NCBI GenBank assembly: GCA_001599595.1
Contig: BCHH01000004.1
Span: 193,905-257,904 of the forward strand
DNA length: 64,000 nucleotides
Reading direction: 5' to 3'
Source of the DNA: Beverwykella pulmonaria
Lineage: Eukaryota > Ascomycota > Dothideomycetes > Pleosporales > Melanommataceae
Shown here: positions 37,051 to 49,227 of the stretch, in pieces
Numbering within the stretch: the first letter of the stretch is position 1
Layout: the number at the start of each line of letters is the position of its first letter
The notes under the pieces: model-generated
What the model was told of the DNA's origin: nothing
The model's input: the letters and a program-made list of their open reading frames with translations, nothing else
The model's database searches: none
Position numbers and translations under genes: made by a program

Positions 37051-37548
37051 GGCTTGCGCAGAGCAGTCTAGCCCTACATCACTTACGCTGTGGCGTGCAG
37101 TGTGCCATTTTGAAGACGTCCATAAAGGGTGGACATCGCTTCACTATTGTTCGTTTAGGTAGCTCAATTGGGAATGGATCGACATCTCCAGTCTCCACAG
37201 ATACCAGGCCGAGAAACGGGCCATGCCGTTTCCCTCAATACCTGTGTATGTAGATGCTGACTGGCGACCTGAGTAGCTGATGTTGGCTAAGATTTAATAT
37301 GAAAAGGCAGATGGCTTGTGCATATGTGCAACCCACAGCCCTCACCGCGAGGAGGCACCAGCCAGCCACTAGTCAATGGCTTCTATCGGTGAATATAAAG
37401 AAAATATGTTGCCCAACATCTGGTGTGATGTTTGCAGTTCTCAGCCTTTGGTTACTGATTTTTGGCCATCAGCAGCCCGACTCTGGTGTATAGACCAAAA
37501 TATCCTTTCTTTTCTGACCACGCCTTTCCATTGAATTTGGTCGCCAAC

Positions 37549-39883
37549 ATGGCTCCACTCGACAGAGTTTTGTCCTGCATCACCTATGTGCTAAGCTACT
37601 TCACATTTTCCCCTCTCAGGGGATATGAACAAGTTCCAATCCTCCCATCTCTTGTACCTTCCCACCAAGCTCCGCCCAAGTATCCGAGCTTCAAGCCTCC
37701 TGGCGGTCGCGTCGGCGACGGCGAAGGCAAGAACTTCAAATGCGAATATCCATCGCTCGTCGGATATAAAAGTTGCTCTACTCCCGAAAATCGAACTTGC
37801 TGGCTGAGGAACGACAAGACTGGACATGAGTATTCACTCTACACAGACTATGAAGATACCAATGAGACGCCGTTTGGTATTCATCGTCAGTACGAAATAG
37901 ACGTCACCGACCAATGGCTTAACCCGGATGGTGTAAATTTTACTGAAGGCAAGCTATTCAACAACATGTATCCTGGTCCTTGGATTGAGGGTTGTTGGGG
38001 AGACGTATGGGTTTCAATCGCTAAAGATCTGTTTTCAGTGACTAACATTGATTTAGAATATTACAGTCATCGTCCACAACAAGCTGAAGCATAATGGTAC
38101 AAGCGTACACTGGCACGGGATCCGGCAGTGGTTAACTATGCACATGGACGGCGTGAATGGTGTCACGCAATGCCCAATTGCTCCAGGTGACAAATTCAAC
38201 TATACCTTCAGAGCTATGCAATACGGGAGTGCATGGTACCATAGCCACTACTCAGTTCAGTATGCCGATGGTGCCCTTGGGCCTCTTGTGAGTGATGGTT
38301 CCCGTATATACCTACTTTCGCTCATACTTTTCATAGACGTTACATGGACCGGCATCTGAGCCATATGATGAAGCCAAAACTCCATTACTGATGACCGATT
38401 GGGGTGAGTCTTTTCCTTGGATAGGATTTTCCCTCTTAGATCTCGGAACTAAGTCTGCGATATAGGTCACAATAGTGCATTCCAGGCGATGTATCGTCCC
38501 CCAGGCCTTGTCAAGCCAAGCATCCTGCTCAACGGGCATGGTAATATCACTCGAATGAACAACACCTGGAAACCAGACCCAGGCCTCGATATCCCTCTTC
38601 CGTATACCATACACTTCAACGGGTCTGTAGTTTCTGTTGACGGTGGCAAGACAAGGAAGAAGCGTTACTTGATGCGGATCATCAACACTGCCTTCGATTC
38701 CACTTTCATATTCTCCATTGACAACCACAAGCTCCAAGTTGTGGGGGCAGACTTTGTACCGATCAAAAGTTACACCACCGAATCAATCCTTGTCGGCATT
38801 GGGCAGCGTTACCACGTTGTTATCGAAGCTAATGATACTCTACCGGAGACCAACGGGAACTACTGGATTCGCACATATAAGGCCAACTGTTTTAACTTCG
38901 ACCCCACAAAGGTTAGCAAAGGCTACGAAAAGACGGGCATTCTACGCTACACCGAAAACTCCAGCATACCCCCGATCTCCCAGCCATGGGAAAATATTCC
39001 CACCAAATGTTCCGATGAGGATTACAAGAACCTAGTACCGATCCGGAAGTGGACTGTAGGCGCTGCTGCTAATCTAAAGCCTGGCGAGCATGTAGGCCAG
39101 AACTTCAGCGTCACAGCTGGCGACGCTGCAGGGACCATGTTTCCCTTTGCTATTTTTTCCATGGGTGGTGATGATACCCCCGACGAGTTCCTTCCGCTGC
39201 GAGTAGATTATGCAAATCCCACGTTTTTGAACCTCAACAACACAGGGCGGTGGAATCCTCAGTGGGTAGTAGTTCCTGAGAATTATAAAAATAATGATTG
39301 GGTAAATATATTTTTTTTAGTTTTTTTCATCGCGCTTAGAGTCACCTCACTAAATTTATCAAAGGTCTACATGGTCATCAAGGGCAAGAAGATCGACGGG
39401 AAAAATGGGGCACACCCAGTAAGTCCTAACCGCAAGTTAGACCCACATCCTGAACAGAATACTCACATATTACAGATCCACTTACATGGCCATGACTTCG
39501 CCATCCTCCAGCAGGTAGAACAAAAGAGGTTCCCCGACGGCCTCGAACTCAAGCTCGACAACCCTCCTCGTCGTGATGTGGTCCTCCTTCCCACCAACGG
39601 CTACGTCGTCATCGCCTTCAAGACCGACAACCCTGGCGCATGGCTCGTCCATTGTCACATTGCGGACCATGCAAGTATGGGTTTGGCTATGCAAGTCATG
39701 GAGAGGCAACAAGATGCTGCAAACATCTGGCCTAGAATTAATGTTTCGCATGCTCTTAATGTGACAAAGGAGGGATGCATTAAGTGGAATGAATGGTGGA
39801 GTAATTGTAAGAATTGGTGGCCGGGCGATGGAAGTAGCTGCAGGTTGGGTGAGCTTGAAGCGTCGCCAGATTCAGGCATATAA
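37549..39883 (+). CDS. Laccase-like multicopper oxidase
   Basis: Six exons (37549-38004, 38057-38287, 38337-38403, 38466-39301, 39365-39418, 39476-39883) give 683 aa. All introns are 49-63 nt with clean signals; the first uses the acceptor at 38055-38056, which alone keeps the frame. The four copper-binding blocks are present: HWHG at 170-173, WYHSHYS at 212-218, HLHGHDF at 550-556 and [11 protein letters not shown] from 607. A Cys-flanked N-terminal extension (about 1-110) precedes the first cupredoxin domain. The family oxidises phenols or metal ions with reduction of O2 to water, usually outside the cell. The start ([15 protein letters not shown]) gives a weakly hydrophobic signal or anchor. 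Possible roles are pigment or lignin-derived phenol oxidation; the substrate cannot be read from sequence. Confidence 0.92.
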
Positions 39884-41365
39884 GAGAGGATTAGAAAGCG
39901 ATGGAGTGTGCCTAACCCTAATCATGTTAGGTTGTTCAGGAATTATTCAGAACCTTTCTCCCAGTCATTAACGCGCCTCGAGGTCCCATTGTTCTACTTC
40001 CAATGGTTTACCACCTTACCCAAGAATTCAATCATGCATTATGACCTTGTCTGACTCCTGACATAGACCGCTGTATATCTAGTTAGTTTAACTAAGCTCT
40101 CTTAATTTAATCCACACCTTGTCTCTTTTCATCACAAACTTGTCTCCAAAACTACCCCCCTACTCACTCATCCCACGCCACGTACCCCACGAAATAGACT
40201 TTCTATAGCAAACGGCAGTATAAAACGCTGCTTTTTGATCTCTGATGGATTCATCATGCTCGATATTTGAATAGGAAACGTATAGGTAGAGTTTATTTTA
40301 GCCTCTCTTTTCCAATAGTCAAGGCTCCTGCTCAAATTCAAACTGCTACCCTGTGAAGTCCGCAACATATTGCTTCTTCCTAGTATTGATTAGCGTAGCA
40401 GAATGGCCCGGTAGAGTGTTTTTATTTATGGCGTCTTTTTCTTTGAATTCGAAATACCGGTACATCTTAGGTTGGGATTCAACACTTAGCCGATCTACTG
40501 CATTTCTATGTTGAAGATATCTTTAGCCTAGAACTTTTACTGCGAACGAGCTCGGTTAGACAAAAGACATTCCAATCGCAGTGATTGGCCGTTGCCAGCT
40601 ACTCGAACTAGGGATTGGCGGGGATCAACTTCGTGAGAGTTCAATGAATAGAGCGCGATACGTATACGATTTACGGGCTATGACACCAGATATGCATTGG
40701 AAAGACGTCAGGGCTTTCTTCAGCACAACAAGCTCACACAACATGGTAGATGATGTGACAAAGATATCATGATGAGACTGGATTCTACTTCTTTTATCGC
40801 TCAGCTATGATTGCTTCATCAGCATACGGTGAGTATGATCAACCGTGGAATAATCCGAAATGACAAGAATGATGAATTGAAGTTCTTGCACGGCTGACAA
40901 TCCGCCGCATTCAATACGTTAGACGGAAGGCTCCGCGAAGCATCTCTTGATGTGCAATAATGTTTGGTAGATGCAATGAGTCTACAAATCAGTCGACTTG
41001 GCCGGCGCAGATCTCATTTGATGAGTATTGGTAGCAGCGTAGTGACAAAAACATACACGCAATGACAGTATCAACTAATAGGTGAACTTTGAAAACAGCA
41101 TGATTAGGAAAAGTTGCTTGACTGAGATGCCTAAAAGACGCGATCCCTTATATTACAGAGCTGAAGGCCAGAATAGAAAGGGCAAGGTAATAGTTGAACT
41201 TAGGATGGTCCGATAAAATCTCGTAGACTTCACAATAGATTTTGAGAACACTCCAACCCCTTCCCACTCTGTCCTTCTACCTTCTCTCTCCCTCTCTCAA
41301 GTCCCTTAACCAAATGAATGAAAGTTTGGAGCTTTAACGTCATTCCGAATCATGTATCCATTCCT
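39884..41365. other. Intergenic between convergent genes
   Basis: About 1.5 kb, AT-rich near 40.0-40.4 kb. No ORF with family support; nothing recognised. Confidence 0.5.
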
Positions 41366-41776
41366 CTAGCAAGTGACACTAATAGACTTGATGGGTGGGC
41401 CCAAAGCATAGCATTCAAAGCTCGTAACATTGGCGAATTGCGTCACACTCGAGCAAGTCTCATCGTTCCAAATGGTCACTTTTCCAAACTCGTTAGCCAT
41501 CTATCCCAACTCTTTTATTAGCCTATGGCATTGAGAAGGCTTACATTTACAACCAGGTGAAGCATAGTTCAAGTGCAAACTGGCGGTACAGCTATCGGTG
41601 ATGACATTACAACCAACATTAAGGTCGCCGGAACCGGCAATATTGCACACGGTGCCAGTGCAGCCAGGGCCAGCAAAGCGGTCAACAGATGCGACGGTCT
41701 GGCGAGCAATGAGATCGTTCGTCGGGGCCGCGGTGGCGAGGCCGAGAGCAGTGATGAGGGCGGCGAGGTATTGCAT
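41366..41776 (-). CDS. Small secreted cysteine-rich protein (114 aa)
   Basis: Two exons (41776-41545 and 41478-41366) with a 66-nt intron (donor gtaagc, acceptor gaaaag). Residues 1-17 are a signal peptide (MQYLAALITALGLATAA), and NDLIARQ just after it suggests a short propeptide. The mature part has eight cysteines (GCTGTVC, VGCN, DSC, SPGCK, ETC, FEC, VTC-stop), an even number fitting four disulfides. Segments LTIWNDETCSS and CYALGPPIKSISVTC match a widespread fungal SSCRP pattern of about 110-130 residues known from plant-associated ascomycetes. The function is not known. The second exon is too short to be found as an ORF by itself. A TATA box about 100 bp upstream supports the start. Confidence 0.82.
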
Positions 41777-41873
41777 TTTGGTAAATATAGATAGATGATA
41801 TAATTGTGCACTAGAGACTTAGTTGGAGGATGTGCTGTTGAGTGATGAGGTGATGAAGAGGGGAAATTGAGGC

Positions 41874-41879
41874 TTTATA
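41874..41879 (-). promoter_or_regulatory. TATA box of the secreted cysteine-rich protein gene
   Basis: TATAAA on the minus strand within GCATATAAAGCC, about 98 bp upstream of the ATG. Confidence 0.55.
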
Positions 41880-42372
41880 TGCCTTCGAAGATACACCGGT
41901 AGGAAGCTTCACTCAGATACTGTTGCTCTTCACCACCAGGATATCCAAAACGGGGGGTCGTGCCACCAACAAAATGTCTCGTATGCTTGAAGCCACTGAA
42001 GCGGGCATGTCGTCGTGTTTCTGTCGAATGCGGATACAGATCTTAGCAAATAGGATGAGCGGAGATCTTAGCAGCCAATCAATTCCCTAACCCAAACAAC
42101 AGTCTGGAGATGAGGCAGTGAGCTTACGCTAATGGATGTTTCACTTCTCTGCATTTCGCTCACATGATGTCGTACAACAAGATCTGGAAGATGAGTGGCG
42201 GCCGCCATTATGATTTCTTCTTGGGCTGAGTAGTTGAGGGTCTCCTCGTGGCTTTTTTGGTGCACCGTAATAAAAAGTAAGCAGAAGCACTGCATGGATA
42301 CGATAGAGGAACTTTCAAGGGCACGCTCTGACCTTTGTTGGTATTTGGGTAGTAATAGTAAATTTCTAATTA
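41880..42372. other. Upstream region, no gene seen
   Basis: About 490 bp between the cysteine-rich protein promoter and the MITE; nothing recognised. Confidence 0.4.
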
Positions 42373-42545
42373 CAGTCAAACCTCGTTATAACGATGTGGC
42401 GTTTTCGCCGAATTTTGATCGTTATAACGAAATATCGCTATAGCGAGTCGATTTGGTATGAGAATTGGAGAATCGGTGCCATCAAAATCCATCGTTCTAA
42501 CGAAATTGTGGCTTTCTTGGCAATCGTTATAACGAGGTTTGACTG
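42373..42545. mobile_element. 173-bp MITE, pogo/Tc1-mariner type
   Basis: Perfect 23-bp terminal inverted repeats begin CAGTCAAACCTCGTTATAAC at each end, and TA dinucleotides flank both sides (42371-42372, 42546-42547) as target duplication. A CAGT start and TA duplication are typical of pogo-like elements. The 12-bp palindrome TCGTTATAACGA is present in each TIR and again internally near 42419, with a variant near 42491. There is no coding capacity, so movement would need a transposase from elsewhere. Confidence 0.9.
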
Positions 42546-43959
42546 TACAGAGAGAGAGGGAAGAGTTAGTGTCCGTGTCAGAACTGATTACCTTCATAAT
42601 CTGCTTTGCGTTTAGAGCAATATGCATAGAAATGTTGAGGGCCCGAGACAAGTTGGAGAGGTAGTACAAAAATTAGTGCGTGTCATAACGAAGCAAGACA
42701 TAGGTACGCTTAAGCGTTTACCTCGTCGCCAACCTTCGTGTTTTGGAATGTGTGTCGATGCAGGTTCGTCGTGATTCCACAGGATACACCACGTTATTGG
42801 ACGGTGAGCTTTACTTGAGCTTACAAGGCAACAATTGTTCGACGCCACCGTCATCCCATTTCCGCGAAACAGGCATCAACGGGAGTGCATGAATCGTCCC
42901 AACCTGATATAAGATCTGGTGTCACCACGTGTGCTATATCGCATGCAATATACATAGGCGAGATAGGGTACATCAAATTAGCAGAGCGTCCGCGAACCCG
43001 GTTCGCAAAAACTTTATCTGCAAGATACGAATGCAAGTCAAACACAGACAGGATGTTTACCCGGTAAGCACGTCATAGCGTCCAACACTGGGCACTCATC
43101 GACATGCTGTTCCTACCTGTCCGCTCTCAGCTTATTGGTATCGCTGACCCTTATATAATGTTGGCGGGACCCAGGCAAGAGGTGCACTGATGTAGAACGG
43201 TTATGACAACATAACGTGAACTACAAAGGCAGTGTAGTATGATGATAGTAAAGAATTTGGAGGAGGCCTCGCCGAGTCTGTTGACAATTCACGAACCTTG
43301 CTTGTCTGTAGAATGTTATCGGGAAGCTTTTGGCGCTGCGTTAAAATATCTGCTCGTCAAAGGTAACTTAGGTGTCTTCTTTCGATATCAAAGCGGTAAT
43401 TGGAATCTCGGCCATATAGTAATTGGACTTGCGGACTTCTGCCCGTACGCTAAAATTCAAGGAAAAGGAAAAGTTGGTGGAATGAAAATGCGCAATTTCC
43501 ACTCAATCAAAATAGGAATCATTGTAGTCGTCCACTCAAGATGTACTCATGAGCAAGATCTCAGAGTCATTATAATTTTTTAGAATGATTTAGTTGCAAG
43601 TGACAGATCACCATGTCTCCGCGGGAGTAATCGGGCCGCGGGTCGTTTAGAATCCGAATGGGAGTTCCTATCATTTCAAGTTATCCTTGAATGCCAGCAT
43701 TCAAAGGTATGTTGAGGTTGCTCAAAATCTGTCCATGCATTGCTACCGAACCGAAACTAGTAACTCAGCTGCAATGGTACCTTCCAATTAAAAAGGACAG
43801 TTGTCCGAGGGTTGCAAAGCGACCGAGAACCAAGGCCTCTTCGATCGTCCCTCAGCATACTGCGTTCCTTTGTGTATCAATGACATTGGTTTGCAACTGT
43901 ATTCATGTTGAAACACTAAGGTCTTGATTTGCTATTTCTGCTGTACATCAGACAGAGTT
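42546..43959. other. Intergenic, no supportable gene
   Basis: Contains a 114-codon plus-strand ORF (43239-43583) without recognisable features. Nothing else seen. Confidence 0.4.
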
Positions 43960-44800
43960 GGCCCTAATGGGGTGGTCTCCATATGATTTTGGCTAAGCTA
44001 GTAGAATGAAATAGGAATTCGAGATTCAAGGGGAGGTTGTAAATATTTTGCAGTAAACGACGGATAGTGCGAAAGTAAGTATCTCTCTGAACTGTTATCG
44101 GAATGCCCACGGTTGGCTTCAGTGCCTTGCGAGAAAACTCGAGCTCTTGGGCAATGGCGACATTGTCGGGTATCAACAACAAAGAATATGGTGGTGAAAT
44201 AACAAGGAAAATAATGATGTAAGGCACTGCAGAGTAGATGAGCACGGCGTTTGCACACTTGCCGCGTTTCTTCTTTGAGAAGCCGCCAAAGAGAACTTTC
44301 CAATAAGCGTGCGGCTTCTGACTCCGTGGGGTTCTACTTTCACCAGTCGAGCGAATGTCTCCGTCCTCCTGATGTCCTCAAAGCCCATTGCTATAATTTA
44401 AGCATACAGCACTGATCAAGGTGGGACCGAACCTCCATCCGAAAAGGAGCACCATGGAGCCATCGTCCTACCCCAGCCCATTGTTCTTATTTGATTGCCA
44501 GCATATCAACCATATTGTTAGAAACAAACTGAGGCAGAACACAACAGTGAATCCAAGAAAGGGGCCCCAGGAGGGCATAGGGTAACCAAGCCAGCATTCC
44601 CAGTTGTTGTTTGTCCGGAACTGTGAAACACAAAGTTGAATGTATATTTGCAGAAGCTCATAGTCAACTCACTTATCGAGGAGGATTTTTCCCTCCATAG
44701 ATAAGTCCTCATTAAAGATCTTTGAACGGGAGTCGGACTGAGATCGGCTGGAGTTAACAAAACGGCTTGAACTTTGATCTTAACCTGTCGCACGAAGATT
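43960..44800 (-). pseudogene. Possible degenerate multi-exon membrane protein
   Basis: On the minus strand, hydrophobic coding-like pieces occur in different frames. About 44650-44520 reads NNNWECWLGYPMPSWGP followed by a span FLGFTVVFCLSLFLTIWL. About 44290-43970 reads KKKRGKCANAVLIYSAVPY followed by IIIFLVISPPYSLLLI and RKALKPTVGIP. A TAG interrupts after the first piece, and a frame change is needed between MGFEDIRRTETFARL (44388) and the KKKRGK piece. The pieces could be exons of one membrane protein that is broken or that I have spliced wrongly. The family is not recognised. Confidence 0.3.
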
Positions 44801-45354
44801 CACATCCCCCAGTTGAAATTCTCCCACAAAGGCGAACATCAGGAGACAAGGATGAAGGCGCAGAGAGGGTTGAAGCTAACATGACAACAGTAATATACTG
44901 TTCGGGGTCCGGAGTATCAACACACCTGTGTAATAATACACAGCACGAAGATGTACCTGCGCATCGTTGGTTAAACACAATAAATGAGATGCAGTCAATG
45001 GGAATAGAGAAATCGCAGGCTATGAAGTAGGCACAGACACCAGTTTTCAGCTCGATTCTTGGTAACCAGGAAACCGAAAATCGTAAAGGAAAGTCCAAAG
45101 AATGCGCACAGGAGAGAGTAAGTGGGTTCCGCAGAAGAATAACTTCAGACAAGACATACCGTGAACAATAACCGTGTATTCGTGCGTACTATATAAACTG
45201 ATAGTGAGAGTTTGTTCTACTCCTAAATGAAAGAAGATCTGATATCTAAACGACTGAACAAAGAAGGGTATACGATCACTCACTCATACCCGCATAATTG
45301 TACATCTTAGGCCGTTAGTCGTTAACAATGCAATGGGTGCCTCCTATGGACCCT
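44801..45354. other. Intergenic or unresolved exons
   Basis: A 132-codon minus-strand ORF (45152-44754) is partly hydrophobic and might belong to the unresolved membrane protein. I could not chain it. Confidence 0.3.
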
Positions 45355-46791
45355 TCATATTTCATCCTTGCTCCACGCCATCTCCTCATCATCATCTTCA
45401 TTTATTGGCCTGTCTACTAGCTCCCCCTCGTCATCCCATGCCAACGCCTTCATGGGCCCCTCGCTCTCTTGATACCACTCGTTCTCTGCCCACTCAATGA
45501 TGGTTTCCTTCGCATGTTCGCTCATGCTGTAGTACCCCGGATTGCTCCGCGGCTCAAACATGCTCATGTGAGCCAGGGTTTCAGCCGTGCTCTTGTCATT
45601 AACACTCGGAATGAAGAACTTCTTCAGCTCGCCCTTCGGCAAGTTGCAGAAGGTGCGATCCTTACCCAACACCTGCTTAGCATAGGAAGCCTTTCCTTCG
45701 TTCTGCACAGCGTGACCAAGACACGTGTAGATGTTCGTGAAGCCAATGCCCAGTGTTTCCGTGAGCTTGGCGACATTGGCGAGCCGCTTTTTCATGTCCT
45801 CAGGTCGCGCAAGACTACCGACGAATTCGAGATGCGAGGTTGCCCAGCTCCATCCCTCAGAAATCTGATCTCTCTTCATGTATGCTGCTGCGCCACCTGC
45901 GGCAACGGCGCCTGCTGCTCCTGCGAACAGTGCAACTCTGCCGTATCTCTGCCACAATGGCGCTGACGCCGCATCCGCGTTCGAGTCGTTGACCGCTTGT
46001 GCCACTGTTTCAGGCGCGGGAAGCATCCTGCTCGCGTCTACAGCAGCCCCCGCCTCCGGGCTCTTTCCCCAGAATGCGCCCACAAGATTTGAATATGCAG
46101 AGTAAGCCGTGTTCGCCGTGTTCCAGTGCTTCTCTGCTCCATGCGCCACGACTCCTGGCGCAATCCCCAGATATGGCGTGTCGAATGCGAGGATGCCCTG
46201 TATGTAGGGAAACATGAGCAACGAGGGGTCGGGGAGGGAGGAGGCCGAATCCGAGGCCGAGTTCTGCAAGGAGTGAATGGGCTGCTCGTTGATGATGGAT
46301 AGGAGGGTCTCAGCAGCCACGATGCCGCCCATGGAGTGACCGACAAGGATGGTGCGGACAGAGGGGTCGACGGTGGGGGAGGGGGTATGGTTGGCGACCT
46401 CGAGGTCGATGACTTTGTTCTGGAGCCTGCATTCATCAGCACCTGTTATCCGCGTCGAGATGCATTCGCAGCGTGTTCCATGCGCTCTCTTCCGCATGAG
46501 CACAATTCATAGACTCACCATTCCTTGAACCGCGACACACACTCCTGCAAATCGCCCCTCGTCTCAAATTTTGGATATGTGATGGCTAGCACCGTGACTT
46601 TGGGCAGCGCATGCTGGAGGATAGCTTTAAGGTGCGAAGGGAAGGTGGCGAAGGTGTCTTCGCCGCCCTGTTACCCACGTGTCAATATTCGACCTACATT
46701 CCCGCTGCCCAGTCTCCTGCAATGGGGACCCAGAATATGGATGCCTTACCTTGAATCCATGTATAAAGCACAGTAGCAGCGTCTTCTTCAT
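45355..46791 (-). CDS. Alpha/beta hydrolase (DUF676/lipase-like)
   Basis: Three exons (46791-46750, 46667-46519, 46426-45355) give 420 aa; introns are 82 and 92 nt. The start MKKTLLLCFIHGFKGGEDTF carries the HGF oxyanion-hole motif typical of this fold. GHSMGG at 93-98 is the nucleophile elbow with Ser95. FPYIQGILAFDTPYLGIAPG follows, the strand-plus-loop after the elbow that is usual in lipase-like proteins. A short hydrophobic Ala/Gly-rich segment (AGAAGAVAAGGAAAYM) in the middle may be a membrane insertion. HMSMFEPRSNPGYYSMS near the C-terminus supplies a plausible catalytic His. The tail is acidic. A serine esterase or lipase acting at a membrane is likely; the substrate is unknown. The first exon has only 14 codons. 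Confidence 0.85.
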
Positions 46792-48031
46792 TCTGGCCCT
46801 CGACCGTGTTCCTGCATGGCGGGGCCAAACTGGAGCTGAGACGCAGGAGCAGGAGCAGTGACGGCGCGACGTCTGGGATGCGGCACGCGGCTTCCTCGCT
46901 TATGGGGCGAGATGTGATTGGTTGGCGGATTGCTGTCTATCTTGCCATGTTGGTGTGGAGGTGTCTTGAACAGCAAAGAAACGATATTCATGAAGTTGGG
47001 GCCCTTGGTAGGGGCGCGAGATTCAGAGTCTCGATGATGAATGGCATCGCAATGGCATCTACATGACTCTATCTCCTAACACCGCCGTTTTTCGTCTCCA
47101 CGACCGCATTCGAATGGCCGGATATGTAGCCACTACCTTTCCTCCGGAGCTTATCGTCAATACAACACAGGAGAATATTGAGCTAAGATTGCAGAGTGGT
47201 CAATTCCTTCTTCCTAGTCGCCGTCATGAGCAGGTAGCCTGAGCAGAAGTTGGTCACTGTGTATGCAAGCCACCTGTCCAACAGAATGCCTCCGCGTCCT
47301 TGTACTTCAAGATAGATGCAATGGCTGGCTAGCAGCACCTTTAGAGCTGCCAAATGCTTCTTCCTAGTGGGCGAAGCAGAGGACGCTGTAGTATGTTGGG
47401 AATGGAGCCACCTATCAAGTTGGACGCCCTCACATCCTCTGCGTCAAGGAGCTGCGAATAGATGACTGGCAGTACTGTCAGCAAACTCGGCGCTTGTCCG
47501 CTGCAGCGGGGTAGCCAGTCTCTTCTGCAGTTGTTTCTAGTAATAATTTTGGCAATATTGTCCCAAAGTATAAAAAGGAAAGAAAAGTTCCCATGTTGGT
47601 TCTCATGTTGGTGGGGTTCATGACCGCGGGGCAACGTCATGGATACACATTCGTATGCCTTCAGCATCAACGCTGGCCAGGAGTAGACACTCCTCCGGTG
47701 GCTCCGAGTGTTAGAGCCGAGAATATTCTGCCTGATCGTAAAGCCTTCTCTATGCAGCGCGGCTCTGAGCTGCACGATAAACGATAGCGCCGTCATAAAG
47801 ATTATGACGCAAGGAGAACCGGAGTGCAAGCGGGGCATGGAGACGAATGAGGAAAGCGTCACCGCACAAGCAGTCCTGCAGCTTGAAGAAGCCTGGAAAT
47901 ACATAAAGAGAAGATGGTCGACCTTTCTCGAGGTTGTTTTGATCTTCCCAATTTGCAGCATTCCAAGTCTACCTTACCTGCCTTGCACAATAAGACTGCT
48001 TTGAAATTACTTTGAAATTACTCCAACCATA
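46792..48031. other. Divergent promoter region
   Basis: 1.24 kb between the hydrolase and alcohol dehydrogenase starts. A 206-codon minus-strand ORF (47961-47341) has no domain and overlaps other open frames; I regard it as chance. The region holds the promoters of both genes. Confidence 0.5.
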
Positions 48032-49227
48032 ATGACCCCAAGTATTCCAAAGACCTGCCGCGCCGTCGTCATCGAGAAGGCCGGCGCGCCATGGGCCATT
48101 AAAGATGTCCCCGTCAATGAGCCCAAGACAGGGGAAGTCCTGATCAAGGTCGATGCGTGTGGCATCTGTCATTCCGATAGCTTTCTCCAGCAGGGAGCGT
48201 TCGGAGACGGGTTCGTAACATTATTCCCCGATGATTGGAGAGGCATTGATTAGGCATCATACAGTGCATCCTTTCCTCGGATCCCCGGCCACGAGGTCAT
48301 TGGCACAGTCGTTGCTATCGGTCCCGACGAGAAGAAGTGGAAGGTTGGCGATAAGGTTGGCGGGGCGTGGCATGGTGGCCATGACGGGACCTGCAAGTGG
48401 TGCAATCGGGGACTGTTCCAGGTGTGCGAGAATGAGCTGGTTAATGGCGTTACACGCGATGGAGGATGTCAGCCTATTTTCCATGCCTTTGTTGAATTGA
48501 CTCGAGCTAACGTAGGAATGCAGACGCTGAGTACTGCACCCTCCGCTCTGAGGCCGCCGTCCGCATCCCGAAAGACGCCGACCCAGCCGAGTACGCGCCG
48601 CTACTTTGCGCAGGCGTGACTGTCTTCAACGGCATCCGCAAGATGGGCATCATCCAGGGCGACATCGTTGCCGTCCAGGGACTCGGCGGACTGGGTCACC
48701 TTGCCATCCAATACGCGCGGAAAATGGGATACCGGACAGTGGCCATTTCCACCAGCAGCTCCAAGAAGGACTTTGCAGTCGAGTTGGGTGCCACGGACTA
48801 CATCGATACCAGCAAAGAAGACGCCGCAGAGGCCCTGCAGAAGATGGGCGGTGCGTCATTGATCGTGGTCACGGCTCCGAATCCGTCCGTCATGGGCCCT
48901 TTGGTGAAGGGATGCGCGCCGATGGGCAAGGTGTTGATCCTCGCTCGTAAGTTTCATTTTCTCCAAACGGACATTGGGCGCACATGCTGACTTTTCAAAG
49001 CCGTTGGCGAGGTCCCCGTGGACACGGTGGCTCTGATCTTGAAGGGCCTCTCGGTCCATGGCTGGCCATCGGGCCACGCGCTTGACTCGGAAGAAGCAAT
49101 TAACTTTGCCGAGCACCAGCACGTAAAGTGTATGATTGAGAAGTTTCCGTTTGACAAGGTGGAGGACGCGGTGGAGCACATGAAAAGCGGAAAGGTGCGA
49201 TTCAGGTCCGTCATTGTCATGACCTAG
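48032..49227 (+). CDS. Zinc-dependent alcohol dehydrogenase (AdhP-like)
   Basis: Four exons (48032-48210, 48265-48467, 48524-48946, 49001-49227) give 343 aa. Introns are 54-56 nt. The catalytic-zinc region CGICHSD (43-49) and GHE (68-70) are intact, and the Rossmann motif GLGGLGHLA is present (NAD(P) binding). The structural-zinc loop reads GGHDGTCKWCNRGLFQVC, with three cysteines instead of the usual four, as in a known subgroup of fungal and bacterial AdhP-like enzymes. The family interconverts alcohols and aldehydes or ketones in the cytosol. The C-terminal EDAVEHMKSGKVRFRSVIVM is normal length for the MDR family, so the gene is complete. It is divergent from the hydrolase gene, which may share its promoter. 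Confidence 0.92.

Noticed and set aside
43239..43583. 114-codon plus-strand ORF
   Set aside because: No domain, signal peptide or context to support it.
47205..47490. Apparent diverged tandem repeat in the alcohol dehydrogenase promoter
   Set aside because: Only short shared strings (CTTCTTCCTAGT, GCCACCT) align; identity is too low to claim duplication.
47341..47961. 206-codon minus-strand ORF
   Set aside because: No family feature; it lies in a divergent promoter and looks like chance.
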